From: Bradyrhizobium sp.
GTDB taxonomy: Bacteria > Pseudomonadota > Alphaproteobacteria > Rhizobiales > Xanthobacteraceae
Assembly (NCBI RefSeq): GCF_004799445.1
Contig: NZ_SSNA01000180.1
Coordinates: 1-42,724 of the forward strand
DNA: 42,724 nt
Reading direction: 5' to 3'
Part shown: positions 1 to 7,999 of the stretch, piece after piece
Layout: the number at the start of each line of letters is the position of its first letter
Numbering within the stretch: position 1 is the stretch's first letter
Translations under genes and position numbers: made by a program
The notes under the pieces: model-generated
Told to the model about the DNA's origin: nothing
Databases searched by the model: none
Seen by the model: the letters and a program-made list of their open reading frames with translations, nothing else

Positions 1-76
1 TGGTGGGCCCGGCAGGACTCGAACCTGCAACCAGACCGTTATGAGCGGCCGGCTCTAACCATTGAGCTACAGGCCC
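1..76 (-). tRNA. tRNA with CAU anticodon, probably tRNA-Ile2 (lysidine-modified)
   Basis: Read on the minus strand this folds as a complete 76-nt tRNA with encoded CCA at the window's first bases. The acceptor stem is GGGCCTG paired with CGGGCCC, the D arm is GCTC/GAGC, the anticodon stem is GGCCG/CGGTC, the loop is CTCATAA (anticodon CAU) and the T arm is CAGGT-TCGAGTC-CTGCC. C4-G69 and C5-G68 pairs and the short D loop resemble E. coli tRNA-Ile2, whose C34 is converted to lysidine by TilS. An elongator Met tRNA is the alternative, but its acceptor stem usually differs. The fold is certain; the isotype is inferred. Confidence 0.9.
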
Positions 77-169
77 CGCCGCGAACTGCCGCTTGGGGGC
101 GGCAGGCAACGGTGCTGGCACCCCTTACAATGTGGGGGGCGTTCCGGCAATGCCGGGTTCCTGCCGAGC

Positions 170-303
170 TCATTCCGGCACTGGCTCCCGGCCAGACCTC
201 AGACGTGCACTTGCACATCAGGGAATCCTGCGATTCCGGGTTCGCGCGGAGCCTGTCACCGGGCCGCGCTTTGCGCGGACCCGTTGGCGTGCCCCGGAAT
301 GAC
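170..303 (-). repeat. Intergenic mosaic palindromic repeat, copy 1
   Basis: On the minus strand it opens with GTCATTCCGGGGC, continues through GAACCCGGAATC and TGCAAGTGCACGTCTGAGG, and closes with a CCGGAATGA inverted end. The same modules in the same order occur at 2585-2686 and partly at 7197-7357. It fills most of the 253-bp gap between the tRNA and the TTT binding-protein gene. No coding signal is seen here. Confidence 0.75.
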
Positions 304-329
304 GCAGTGATCTCCGGCGCCGCATCGGC

Positions 330-1304
330 TCAATCCACCGAGACGCTGGCGAACTCGACCACCTTGCGCCATTTCTCGGTCTCGACCTCTATCAGCTTGC
401 CGAATTCGGCCGGCGTCATCGGCTTCGGGATGCCGCCGATGGCAGTCAGCCGCTCGACCACCTTGGGGTCTTTCAGCGCTTCGCCCACCGCCTTGTTGAG
501 AATTTCCACGATCTCCGGCGGCGTGCCCTTCGGCGCGGAGATGCCGTAGAAACCGACCGACTCGAATCCCGGCACGGTCTCGGCAATGGCGGGCACATCG
601 GGCACGCCGGGCCAGCGCTGCGGCGAGGTGACGCCGAGCGCGCGCACGGTGCCGGAACGCGACTGTTCAAGCGCCGACGGCAGATTGTCGAAGATCAACT
701 GCACCTTGTTGGAAATGATGTCGGGAAATGCGATCGCCGATCCGCGATAGGGCACATGCACCATGTTGACCCCGGTCATCGCCTTGAACAATTCGGCCGA
801 CATGTGCACGGAGGTGCCGTTGCCCGACGAGGCATAGGAGACCTTGCCCGGATTGGCCTTGCAGTAGTCGATGAATTCCTGAACGGTCTTGACCGGCATG
901 GCGTTGGAGACGACCAGCAAGTTGGTCAGCTGGATGATGCTCGCGACCGGCACGGTGTCGCGGATGAAATCATAGGACAAATGCTTGTAGAGCGAGGCCG
1001 AGATCGCGTTGTTGGGGGCGACGAACAACAGCGTATAGCCGTCCGGAGTCGAATTGATCGCGGTTGCCGCCGCGATATTGCCGCCGGAACCGGTGCGATT
1101 CTCCACCACGAATTGCTGGCCGAAATGCTCGGACAGCCACTGGCTCATGATGCGCGCCACGACATCGACCGGGCCGCCGGCGGAAAAGCCGATCAGCCAG
1201 CGCACCGGGCGATTCGGATAGTCGACCGCGGATGCCGGGACGACGCCGCCCGCAAGGCTCAAAAGGCAGATCGTGCCGACGACGGCCGCGCGCAAGATAC
1301 TCAT
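330..1304 (-). CDS. Tripartite tricarboxylate transporter (Bug-family) substrate-binding protein
   Basis: A 324-aa periplasmic binding protein of the TctC/Bug family, which captures small carboxylates for TTT-type transporters. The N terminus MSILRAAVVGTICLLSLAGG ends in a VPASA cleavage site and is followed by the family's typical YPNRPVRWLIGFSAGGPVD start. Later family signatures include ENRTGSGGNIAAA, DGYTLLFV and VHVPYRGSA. The start at 1304 is chosen because AGGGAG lies 8 nt upstream and a signal peptide follows at once; a longer in-frame extension runs through a palindromic repeat and is unlikely. No TctA or TctB membrane partner is adjacent, so it is an orphan binding protein, which is common in this family. 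The ligand cannot be told from sequence. Confidence 0.92.
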   Translation of the reverse strand: MSILRAAVVGTICLLSLAGGVVPASAVDYPNRPVRWLIGFSAGGPVDVVARIMSQWLSEHFGQQFVVENRTGSGGNIAAATAINSTPDGYTLLFVAPNNAISASLYKHLSYDFIRDTVPVASIIQLTNLLVVSNAMPVKTVQEFIDYCKANPGKVSYASSGNGTSVHMSAELFKAMTGVNMVHVPYRGSAIAFPDIISNKVQLIFDNLPSALEQSRSGTVRALGVTSPQRWPGVPDVPAIAETVPGFESVGFYGISAPKGTPPEIVEILNKAVGEALKDPKVVERLTAIGGIPKPMTPAEFGKLIEVETEKWRKVVEFASVSVD

Positions 1305-1330
1305 GACGAGCGCTCCCTTGGAACAAACGT

Positions 1331-1406
1331 CTAGTGGTCCGATTCTAACATTCGCATCCCGTTTCGGAGCCACATTTGCGAATGTTAGAATGATATGGAC
1401 CACTAG
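1331..1406. repeat. Large intergenic palindrome A
   Basis: Arms CTAGTGGTCC...ATTCTAACATTCGCA and TGCGAATGTTAGAAT...GGACCACTAG are near-perfect inverted copies around a short spacer. It lies in the divergent gap between the two binding-protein genes and shares the core ACATTCGC with the adjacent palindrome at 1420-1494, so the two look like members of one repeat family. Confidence 0.8.
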
Positions 1407-1419
1407 CAAGCATAAGTTT

Positions 1420-1494
1420 CCGGTGGATTGGATTTGACATTCGCTTTGCGAGCCCGCGGCCAACTCCTAGCGAATGTCAAATCCACTCCACCGG
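1420..1494. repeat. Large intergenic palindrome B
   Basis: Arms CCGGTGGA..GGATTTGACATTCGC and GCGAATGTCAAATCC..TCCACCGG form a long inverted repeat. The core GACATTCGC/GCGAATGTC matches the core of the neighbouring palindrome. With that element it occupies most of the 287-bp divergent intergenic region 1305-1591, so the promoters of both flanking genes must lie in or beside the palindromes. Confidence 0.8.
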
Positions 1495-1591
1495 CATGCT
1501 TTCATACAAACCGGAATTTGCCTACATTGCGTTTTGTCCCATGTTCCTGCATGGGTCTTCCACCTGTCACGCGGATGCCGGAGGATCGCCG

Positions 1592-2560
1592 ATGAAACTC
1601 GCTGATATGGTTTGTGCCGGTGCGCTGCTGCTGTTGGCGGGCGGTGCCGCAGCGCAAGATGGAGGCAAGTCCATTCAAAAGACCACGATCAGTTTGGGGA
1701 CCGCGACGCAGGGTGGCGGCTTTCCGCTTTATGGCAACGCCTTTGCGGAAGTAATGGCGGACGCCGATCCGGCCTTGTCGATTCAACCGCGCAACACCAA
1801 AGGCAGCAGCGAGAACATCCCGATGCTGGAAGCCGGCCAACTCGATCTCGCGCTGGTCGCCGGAGAATCTTTCTATCAGGCGTTGGAAGGCATCGGTCGG
1901 CCACGCGTCAATCTGAGGATTTTGACCGCAATCTATTCCTCGGCCGGAATGTTCGCGGTGCGCGGCGATTCTCCCTACCGGACCATTCAGGATCTCGTCG
2001 GCAAGCCGATTGCATTCGGCGCCAAGGGTTCCGGCATTCCGATCCTGTCGCGTTACATGCTCGACGGGATCGGACTGAAGCAGGACGAGGATTTCAAATC
2101 CATCTACCTCGATCACGCGGGCGATGCGCCGGAGATGGTGCTCGATGGACGGGTCGCGGCGCTGTGGGGAGCCGGCATCGGCTATCCCGGATTCACCACC
2201 CTGGCGAAAAGTCCCGCGGGCGTCAGGTTCATCGCGCCGACCGCCGATGAGATCGCGCGGATGAGCGCCAAGCACGCCTTTCTCAAGGCGATGACGATTC
2301 CGGCCGGAAGCTATCCGAGCCAGAACGCAGCGATCAATTCGATGGGATCGTGGAGCTTCATCCTGACCAGGGTCGATCTTCCCGATGATGTCGCCTATCG
2401 GTTGGCGCGTACGCTGCACGGCGCCGAAGCCACGTTCTGCAAGAAGCTGGCGCAGGCCTGCGAAACCACGGCCGCGAATACGGTTGCGGCAGTGCCGGGT
2501 GTGGAGCTGATTCATCCCGGCGTGATAAAATATTTCCGCGAAATCGGCGTGGTGAAATGA
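1592..2560 (+). CDS. TAXI-family TRAP transporter solute-binding protein
   Basis: A 322-aa exported protein of the TAXI (TRAP-associated extracytoplasmic immunogenic) family. MKLADMVCAGALLLLAGGAA is the signal peptide, cut before the QDGG segment. The family start follows: ISLGTATQGGGFPLYGNAFA, then RNTKGSSENIPMLEAGQLDLAL (in two parts) and a domain-2 hinge near TIQDLVGKPIAFGAKGSG. The start at 1592 is chosen for GGAGG 8 nt upstream; the longer frame to 1496 has no ribosome site and would hide the signal peptide. No DctQM membrane subunit is adjacent. The ligand is unknown; glutamate or other small carboxylates are typical of characterised relatives. Confidence 0.88.
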   Translation: MKLADMVCAGALLLLAGGAAAQDGGKSIQKTTISLGTATQGGGFPLYGNAFAEVMADADPALSIQPRNTKGSSENIPMLEAGQLDLALVAGESFYQALEGIGRPRVNLRILTAIYSSAGMFAVRGDSPYRTIQDLVGKPIAFGAKGSGIPILSRYMLDGIGLKQDEDFKSIYLDHAGDAPEMVLDGRVAALWGAGIGYPGFTTLAKSPAGVRFIAPTADEIARMSAKHAFLKAMTIPAGSYPSQNAAINSMGSWSFILTRVDLPDDVAYRLARTLHGAEATFCKKLAQACETTAANTVAAVPGVELIHPGVIKYFREIGVVK

Positions 2561-2584
2561 CTCGTCACCCCCTAAGGGGGACGA

Positions 2585-2686
2585 GTCATTCCGGGGCGAT
2601 GCGAAGCATCGAACCCGGAATCTCGAGATTCCCCGACGTGCAAGTGCACATCTGAGGTCTGGTCCTTCGGACCATCCCGGAATGAC
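2585..2686 (+). repeat. Intergenic mosaic palindromic repeat, copy 2
   Basis: Begins GTCATTCCGGGGCG, has a small hairpin GATGCGAAGCATC, then GAACCCGGAATC, then TGCAAGTGCACATCTGAGG, the hairpin GGTCCTTCGGACC, and ends CCCGGAATGAC, the inverted form of its start. It is the most compact copy. It sits between converging genes and may also act as their terminator. Confidence 0.8.
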
Positions 2687-2696
2687 TGCTACGCAG

Positions 2697-3908
2697 TCAC
2701 TTCTTCACCAATGGACACGCCGGATCGGGCGGGCCAAACGCGTCCTCTCCGGAGATCTTCGCCAGCACCGTGTAATAGTCCCACGGATATTTGGACTCTT
2801 CCGGCTTCTTGACCTGCACCAGCATGAGGTCGTGCACCATCAGATTGTCCTCGCGCAGCCGGCCGTTGCGGGCAAAGAAATCCTCGATCGGTTTTTCCCG
2901 CATCTTCGCTGCCACCTTGAGCGGCTCGTCGGTGCCGCTCTCCTTGACGGCGTTGAGATAGTGCATGACCGAGGAATAGACGCCGGCCTGCCACATCGTC
3001 GGCATCCGGTTCATCTTGGAAAAATAGCGGATCGACCAGTCGCGGGTCTTTTGATCCATGTCCCAGTAGAACGAGGTCGTCAGCAACAGGCCCTGGGCTA
3101 CCGGAAGACCGAGCGCATGAATATCGGTGATCAGTACCAGCAGACCGGCCATCTGCTGGCCGCCCTTCAATACGCCGAATTCGCCGGCGGTCTTGATCTC
3201 GTTGCCGTTGTTGGGCGGGCCGCCGGCGATGCCGATGACTTTCGCCTTCGAGGCCTGGGCCTGCAGGATGAACGATGACAGATCGGGCGTGGCAAACGGC
3301 GGGCGAACCGAGCCCAGCACCTTGCCGCCGTTCTTGACGATCACGGCGGAAGCGTCCTTCTCGAGCGAGTGGCCGAACGCATAATCGTCGGTGATGAAGA
3401 ACCAGCTGTCGCCGCCGCGCTTGACCACTTCCTGCGCCGTGCCGACGGCGAGGGCACGGGTGTCGAACACCCATTGAATCGCATAGGGCGAGCAGAACTT
3501 GCCGTGGAAATCGGCGGTGCCGGTCGAATGCGCGATGAACATCCGCTTTTTTTCGTTGGCGATGTTCTGCACGGCGAGGCCTACCGCCGATACCGGCACG
3601 TCCACGATCAAGTCGACCTGTTCGGTGTCGTACCAGCGCCGCGCAATGCCGGCGCCGATGTCGGGCTTGTCCTGATGATCGCCGACGATGACGCTGATCG
3701 GCTTGCCCAGCACCTTGCCGCCGAAATCGTCCACCGCCATTTGCGCGGCGGTCACCGATCCCTGACCGGTCGGTGTGGAGGCCGGCCCGTTCATGTCGGT
3801 GAGAACGCCGATCTTGACCACGTCGTCCGAGATCTGGGCGAGCGCCGGGGGTGAGGACAGTAGCGCGGCGGCGAGGACACCAGCCACGGTCATGCTCTTG
3901 GTAAACAT
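2697..3908 (-). CDS. ABC transporter substrate-binding protein, LivK/branched-chain amino-acid type
   Basis: A 403-aa periplasmic binding protein of the type I (LivJ/LivK, Peripla_BP_6) fold. The signal peptide MFTKSMTVAGVLAAALLSSP ends at ALA; the mature protein starts QISDDVVKIGVLTDMNGPAS, and GQGSVTAAQMAVDDFGGKVLG is the usual first-lobe helix (two segments). The start at 3908 is backed by GGGAGGAG 6 nt upstream. Bradyrhizobia carry many of these proteins for amides, aromatic acids and other organics, so amino acids should not be assumed as ligand. No permease or ATPase genes are next to it. It converges with the TAXI gene across repeat copy 2. Confidence 0.92.
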   Translation of the reverse strand: MFTKSMTVAGVLAAALLSSPPALAQISDDVVKIGVLTDMNGPASTPTGQGSVTAAQMAVDDFGGKVLGKPISVIVGDHQDKPDIGAGIARRWYDTEQVDLIVDVPVSAVGLAVQNIANEKKRMFIAHSTGTADFHGKFCSPYAIQWVFDTRALAVGTAQEVVKRGGDSWFFITDDYAFGHSLEKDASAVIVKNGGKVLGSVRPPFATPDLSSFILQAQASKAKVIGIAGGPPNNGNEIKTAGEFGVLKGGQQMAGLLVLITDIHALGLPVAQGLLLTTSFYWDMDQKTRDWSIRYFSKMNRMPTMWQAGVYSSVMHYLNAVKESGTDEPLKVAAKMREKPIEDFFARNGRLREDNLMVHDLMLVQVKKPEESKYPWDYYTVLAKISGEDAFGPPDPACPLVKK

Positions 3909-4096
3909 CTCGCTCCTCCCATGGCGCCAGCCGCATTGGCGGTATCGTTGGCCGCGAGCCTGGCTCGGCTGGCCCGTCCTTTTTGCCTTCATTTGATGGA
4001 CACCGTCAACACAGGCAGCCTCCACAAAATGCGCCATGCAATGCGTCGCAGCATTGGGCTGTCTATTTCGCGGCTGATTCAGTACATAGGCGGGCC

Positions 4097-5218
4097 ATGA
4101 CTCCGCCCCAGCGCCTGCCGGCCTCGCTTACTCCGCTTGATGTGGCGCTCGCCGCGTTGCTGCACCGCCTCGCGCCGGTCGCGCCGGTCGAGCTTGCGCT
4201 TGTGGACGCGCTGGGCCGCACGGCTGCCGAAATGCCGCCGCTGCAGCCGCTTCCGTCGCGCGATGTCGCAACCGCCGACGGTTGGGCCTTGCGCGCCCGC
4301 GATCTCGTCGGCGCTTCGTCCTATTCGCCGTTGCCGCTTTCTGCGTCGCCGGTCTGGGTCGAGGCCGGCGAGCCGATGCCGGAGCATTGCGATTGCGTCG
4401 TGGATTCCGATTCCGTCGATCGGACAGGTCCGATGGTCCAGGTGCTGACGGAAGCCACACCGGGGCAGGGGGTGCGCCGCACCGGTGGAGATATCGCCGA
4501 CGGAGCCCCCGTGATCGCCGCCGGTCGGCGCGTTCGCCGGCGCGATCTTTTGATCGCCCGCGCCGCGGGCCTGCATCGACTGAACGTGCGCCGTCCGCGC
4601 CTGCGTATCGTCAATATTCCCGCGCGTGCGGGCGAGACGTTGACCGCGCAATTGATTTGCGAAGCCGCGCGCGCGGAAGGCGCTGAAATCGTCTGCTCTG
4701 CGGCCACCGGACGCGAGGCCGCGCCGATCGCCGGAGCGCTCGATACAGTCGCATGCGATCTGCTGGTGACGATCGGCGGCACCGGAGTCGGCCGCAGCGA
4801 TGCGGTGATCTCGGCGCTGGCGAAGCGGGGCGAGGTTGTCGCGCATGGCCTCGCGCTGCAGCCCGGACGAACCTCGGCGATCGGCCGGATCGGAGACGCT
4901 CCCGTTCTGGCGCTGCCGGGCGCGCCGGATCAGGCGCTCGGGGCGTGGTGGACGCTGGCGCTGGCCGCGCTGGACCGGTTGTCCGGTCGCGAGGGCCGAC
5001 GGCGGCAAACGTTGCCGCTGGCCCGCAAGATCGCGTCAAACATCGGCATCGCCGAAATGGTCCTGCTCGAGAGAGCGGATGAAAGCTGGATGCCGCTCGC
5101 GGTGGGCGACCTCTCGCTTGCGGCCATCGCCCGAGCAGACGGACGGCTCGTGGTGCCCGGCGGGTCCGAGGGGTTCGCTGCGGGCACGCCGGTCGATGCC
5201 TATATCATGCGGGACTGA
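4097..5218 (+). CDS. Divergent MoeA-like molybdopterin protein
   Basis: A 373-aa member of the MoeA/gephyrin family. It keeps the domain-III entry motif with the invariant Asp (SRDVATADGWALRARDL), the GGTGVGRSD loop and a PGAPDQALG version of the LPGNPVS motif. The usual STG(D/N)ELV motif is replaced by a stretch around NIPARAGETLTAQ, so the normal Mo-insertion chemistry is doubtful. The start at 4097 gives the usual N-terminal helix and follows a GGCGGG purine run. Its stop is 5 nt before the MoeA-fusion start, so the two are probably one operon and may work as partners. Family membership is solid; function is not. Confidence 0.85.
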   Translation: MTPPQRLPASLTPLDVALAALLHRLAPVAPVELALVDALGRTAAEMPPLQPLPSRDVATADGWALRARDLVGASSYSPLPLSASPVWVEAGEPMPEHCDCVVDSDSVDRTGPMVQVLTEATPGQGVRRTGGDIADGAPVIAAGRRVRRRDLLIARAAGLHRLNVRRPRLRIVNIPARAGETLTAQLICEAARAEGAEIVCSAATGREAAPIAGALDTVACDLLVTIGGTGVGRSDAVISALAKRGEVVAHGLALQPGRTSAIGRIGDAPVLALPGAPDQALGAWWTLALAALDRLSGREGRRRQTLPLARKIASNIGIAEMVLLERADESWMPLAVGDLSLAAIARADGRLVVPGGSEGFAAGTPVDAYIMRD

Positions 5219-5223
5219 CGGAT

Positions 5224-7185
5224 ATGAGTTCCGACATGACCAGCGTTTCCGTGCCGAAAATCCGTGACAGCAGGGATCAGGACCAGTTCCTGACCATCCT
5301 GACGCGCGAGGAAGCGCTGGTGCGTTTCGAAGCCGCCCTGTTTCCGCGCGCGATGCCCGCCGAAGCGCGGCTGTTGGCGGCTGCGCTCGGCTATCCCCTG
5401 GCGCGCGATATCGTGGCTGACGTCGACGTGCCGCCGTTCGATCGCTCCAATGTCGATGGCTTTGCGGTGCGTTCCGCCGATCTCGCTTCGGCCTCCGAAG
5501 CGAGCCCGGTTCGTTTCGTGCTGAACGACGAAGTCATCGGCTGCGGCACCGCGCCGAGCAGGCCGGTGCTGTCGGGTACCGCGACGTCGATCTCCACCGG
5601 CGGCCCATTGCCGCGCGGCGCCGACGCCATCGTCATGGTCGAGCATACCCACCCCGTTGGTATCAGCGCGATCGACATCCGCCGCGCCGCCTCGCCCGGT
5701 CAATTCGTATCCTATGCCGGTTCCGACATCGCGCGCGGCGAGGCGGTGCTGCGCGCCGGCACCGTGATCGGCTCGCGCGAGATCGGCATGTGCGCGGCCT
5801 GCGGGATCGCGCAGGTGTCGGTCGTGCGCCGGCCGCGCGTGGCGGTGATCTCCACCGGCGACGAGTTGGTGCAACCTGGCGAGATGCTGCGCCCGGCTGC
5901 GATTTACGACACCAATGGCGCGATCGTCAGCGCGGCGATCCACGAGAACGGCGGCGAGGCGGTATTTCTCGGCGCCATTGCCGACGACGAGCAACAGTTA
6001 GAGGCCGCGATGCGCAAGGCGCTTGCGACTTCCGATATGCTGGTGCTCTCCGGCGGCACCTCGAAGGGCGCCGGCGATGTATCCCACCGCATCATCGCCC
6101 GGCTGGGGAAACCCGGCATCATCGCGCATGGCGTCGCGCTCAAGCCGGGCAAGCCGCTGTGTCTTGCGGTCTGCGACGGCAAGCCGGTGGTGATCCTGCC
6201 GGGTTTCCCGACCTCGGCGATGTTCACCTTCCACGACATGATCGTGCCGGTGTTGCGGCGGATGGCGGGCCTGCCGCCGCGATCCGATGCCAAGGTCACA
6301 GCCAAAGTGCCGGTGCGGATTGCATCGGAACTCGGCCGCACCGAATTCGTCATGGTGTCGCTGGTCGATGGCACGGAAGGATTGATCGCCTATCCCTCCG
6401 GCAAGGGAAGCGGCGCCATCACCTCGTTCGCGCAGGCCGATGGATTCCTGAAGATCGATGCGCTGGCCGACCAGATGGCGGCAGGTAGCGAGGCCGAGGT
6501 GACGCTGTTCACGCCGCATGTGCGGGTGCCTGATCTGGTGATTGTCGGCAGCCATTGCACCGGGCTCGATCTCGTCACCGCGCCGCTGGCACGCGCAGGT
6601 CTTGTGGTGCGCTCGATCGCGGTCGGCAGCCTTGGCGGCCTCGCCGCGGCCAAACGCGGCGAGTGCGACATCGCGCCGATCCATCTGTTTGACGAAAAGT
6701 CCGAAACCTACAACACGCCGTTCCTCAGCGACGGCCTGGAACTGGTGCCGGGCTGGCGGCGGATGCAGGGCATCGTGTTTCGTGCCGGCGATGCGCGGTT
6801 CGAGGGATTGAGCGCGCAGGCTGCGGTGCGCGCCGCGCTCGCCGATCCCGGCTGCACCATGGTCAACCGCAATCAGGGCGCCGGCACCCGCATCCTGATC
6901 GACCGGCTGCTCGGCGAGGCGCGCCCCGACGGCTACTGGAACCAGCCGAAGTCCCACAACGCGGTCGCTGCGGCAATCGCGCAAGCCCGCGCCGATTGGG
7001 GCATGACGATCGCGCCGGTCGCCCATGCCTCGGGCTTGGGCTTCATTGCGCTCGCCGAAGAGCACTACGATTTAGCGCTGGTTACGGCGCGAAAGCAGCG
7101 CCCGGCGGTGCAGGCGTTCCTGGACGCGCTGGCGTCGGAGGAAACCCGCGCGGCGCTGAAGCAAGCGGGGTTTCGGCCGGCGTGA
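5224..7185 (+). CDS. MoeA fused to a periplasmic-binding-like (COG1910-type) domain
   Basis: A 653-aa fusion. Residues about 20-420 form a full MoeA: PPFDRSNVDGFAVRSADL, VISTGDELVQPGE, LSGGTSKGAGD, LKPGKPLCLA and ILPGFPTSAMFTF are all present. Residues about 435-650 form a substrate-binding-protein-like domain without a signal peptide (VIVGSHCTGLDLV, GSLGGLAAAKRGECDIAPIH, MVNRNQGAGTRILIDRLLG). Such domains occur in cytoplasmic molybdate/tungstate or cofactor proteins. The first ATG at 5224 follows the upstream gene by 5 nt; a second ATG 12 nt later is possible. The fusion suggests that metal or oxyanion sensing is coupled to metal insertion into molybdopterin, which is inference. Confidence 0.9.
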   Translation: MSSDMTSVSVPKIRDSRDQDQFLTILTREEALVRFEAALFPRAMPAEARLLAAALGYPLARDIVADVDVPPFDRSNVDGFAVRSADLASASEASPVRFVLNDEVIGCGTAPSRPVLSGTATSISTGGPLPRGADAIVMVEHTHPVGISAIDIRRAASPGQFVSYAGSDIARGEAVLRAGTVIGSREIGMCAACGIAQVSVVRRPRVAVISTGDELVQPGEMLRPAAIYDTNGAIVSAAIHENGGEAVFLGAIADDEQQLEAAMRKALATSDMLVLSGGTSKGAGDVSHRIIARLGKPGIIAHGVALKPGKPLCLAVCDGKPVVILPGFPTSAMFTFHDMIVPVLRRMAGLPPRSDAKVTAKVPVRIASELGRTEFVMVSLVDGTEGLIAYPSGKGSGAITSFAQADGFLKIDALADQMAAGSEAEVTLFTPHVRVPDLVIVGSHCTGLDLVTAPLARAGLVVRSIAVGSLGGLAAAKRGECDIAPIHLFDEKSETYNTPFLSDGLELVPGWRRMQGIVFRAGDARFEGLSAQAAVRAALADPGCTMVNRNQGAGTRILIDRLLGEARPDGYWNQPKSHNAVAAAIAQARADWGMTIAPVAHASGLGFIALAEEHYDLALVTARKQRPAVQAFLDALASEETRAALKQAGFRPA

Positions 7186-7196
7186 GTCTAGCGCTC

Positions 7197-7357
7197 GTCA
7201 TTCCGGGGCGCGAGTGAAACGAGCGAGCCCGGAATCCATAACCACAATCGGGAGTATGGATTCCGGGCCTGCGCATCCAAGTCGGCTGTTGCCGACTTGG
7301 ACAATGATATTGCCGAACTCGGGTAAACCCGAGTTCGGTGGCGCATCCCGGAATGAC
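7197..7357 (+). repeat. Intergenic mosaic palindromic repeat, copy 3
   Basis: Starts GTCATTCCGGGGCG and ends CCCGGAATGAC like the other copies, but the interior differs. It contains the hairpins GCGAGTGAAACGAGCGAGC, AAGTCGGCTGTTGCCGACTT and AACTCGGGTAAACCCGAGTT. The shared ends with exchanged inner stems show a mosaic element. It separates the converging MoeA-fusion and mobA genes. Confidence 0.75.
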
Positions 7358-7369
7358 GAGCGAAGAGTC

Positions 7370-7999
7370 CTAGCTCCCGTCCAGCGCCGCCAGCCGTTCC
7401 GCCTCCGCGATATCGTCCACGGTGTTGGCGTTGAAGAACGGATCGAGCGGCTCGACCGGCCATGTCACGGTGGCGAGTTTGTAGCGCGCGGTCCAGCGGT
7501 CGATCTTTCTGACGTCTTCGACCACCAGCGCGTGGCGAAGCTCCTCGCGCAACGCGACGCTCCATAGTCCGATCACCGGATGCGACTGTCCGCCGGAGGC
7601 TGCGACCGCGAGCTGCGCGTTCTGTTCTGCTCGGGCCCGGTGCAGGCGTGCGACGAGGTCGCGCGGCAGGAACGGACAATCCGCCGCCGCGCTCAACACA
7701 AAGGAAACTTCGGGCCGGTTCGCCGCGGCCCAATCGAGGCCGGCGAGAATGCCGGCCAGCGGACCGGGAAAATCCGCCACCGAATCGGGAATGACCGGCA
7801 AGCCAAAGCTTGCAAACCGCGCCGGATCGCCATTGGCGTTGAGGATAAGCCGGTCGCATTGCGGCTTGAGCCGGGCGATTACGCGCTCCAGGATCGTGCG
7901 GCCGCCGATCCGGCGCATCGGCTTGTCGCCGCCGCCCATCCGCCGCGCCAGACCGCCGGCCAGCAGCACCCCGGGCGTCGGCGGAAATTCACTCGTCAC
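7370..7999 (-). CDS. mobA: Molybdenum cofactor guanylyltransferase MobA
   Basis: A 209-aa cytoplasmic enzyme that joins GMP to Mo-molybdopterin to make the guanine dinucleotide cofactor used by formate dehydrogenase. The nucleotide-binding signature LAGGLARRMGGGDKPM lies at residues 13-28; the DCPFLP metal-site segment and the C-terminal FFNANTVDD segment are also present. It overlaps the end of fdhD by 11 bp, so the two are translated from one message. Length is normal for MobA. With mobB 1 kb away, the cluster makes bis-MGD-type cofactor for the enzyme encoded downstream. Confidence 0.95.
   Translation of the reverse strand: MTSEFPPTPGVLLAGGLARRMGGGDKPMRRIGGRTILERVIARLKPQCDRLILNANGDPARFASFGLPVIPDSVADFPGPLAGILAGLDWAAANRPEVSFVLSAAADCPFLPRDLVARLHRARAEQNAQLAVAASGGQSHPVIGLWSVALREELRHALVVEDVRKIDRWTARYKLATVTWPVEPLDPFFNANTVDDIAEAERLAALDGS

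Noticed and set aside
1..76. tRNA 3' end as an integration site for a mobile element.
   Set aside because: No integrase, no direct repeat of the tRNA 3' end and no change of gene content was seen in the window.
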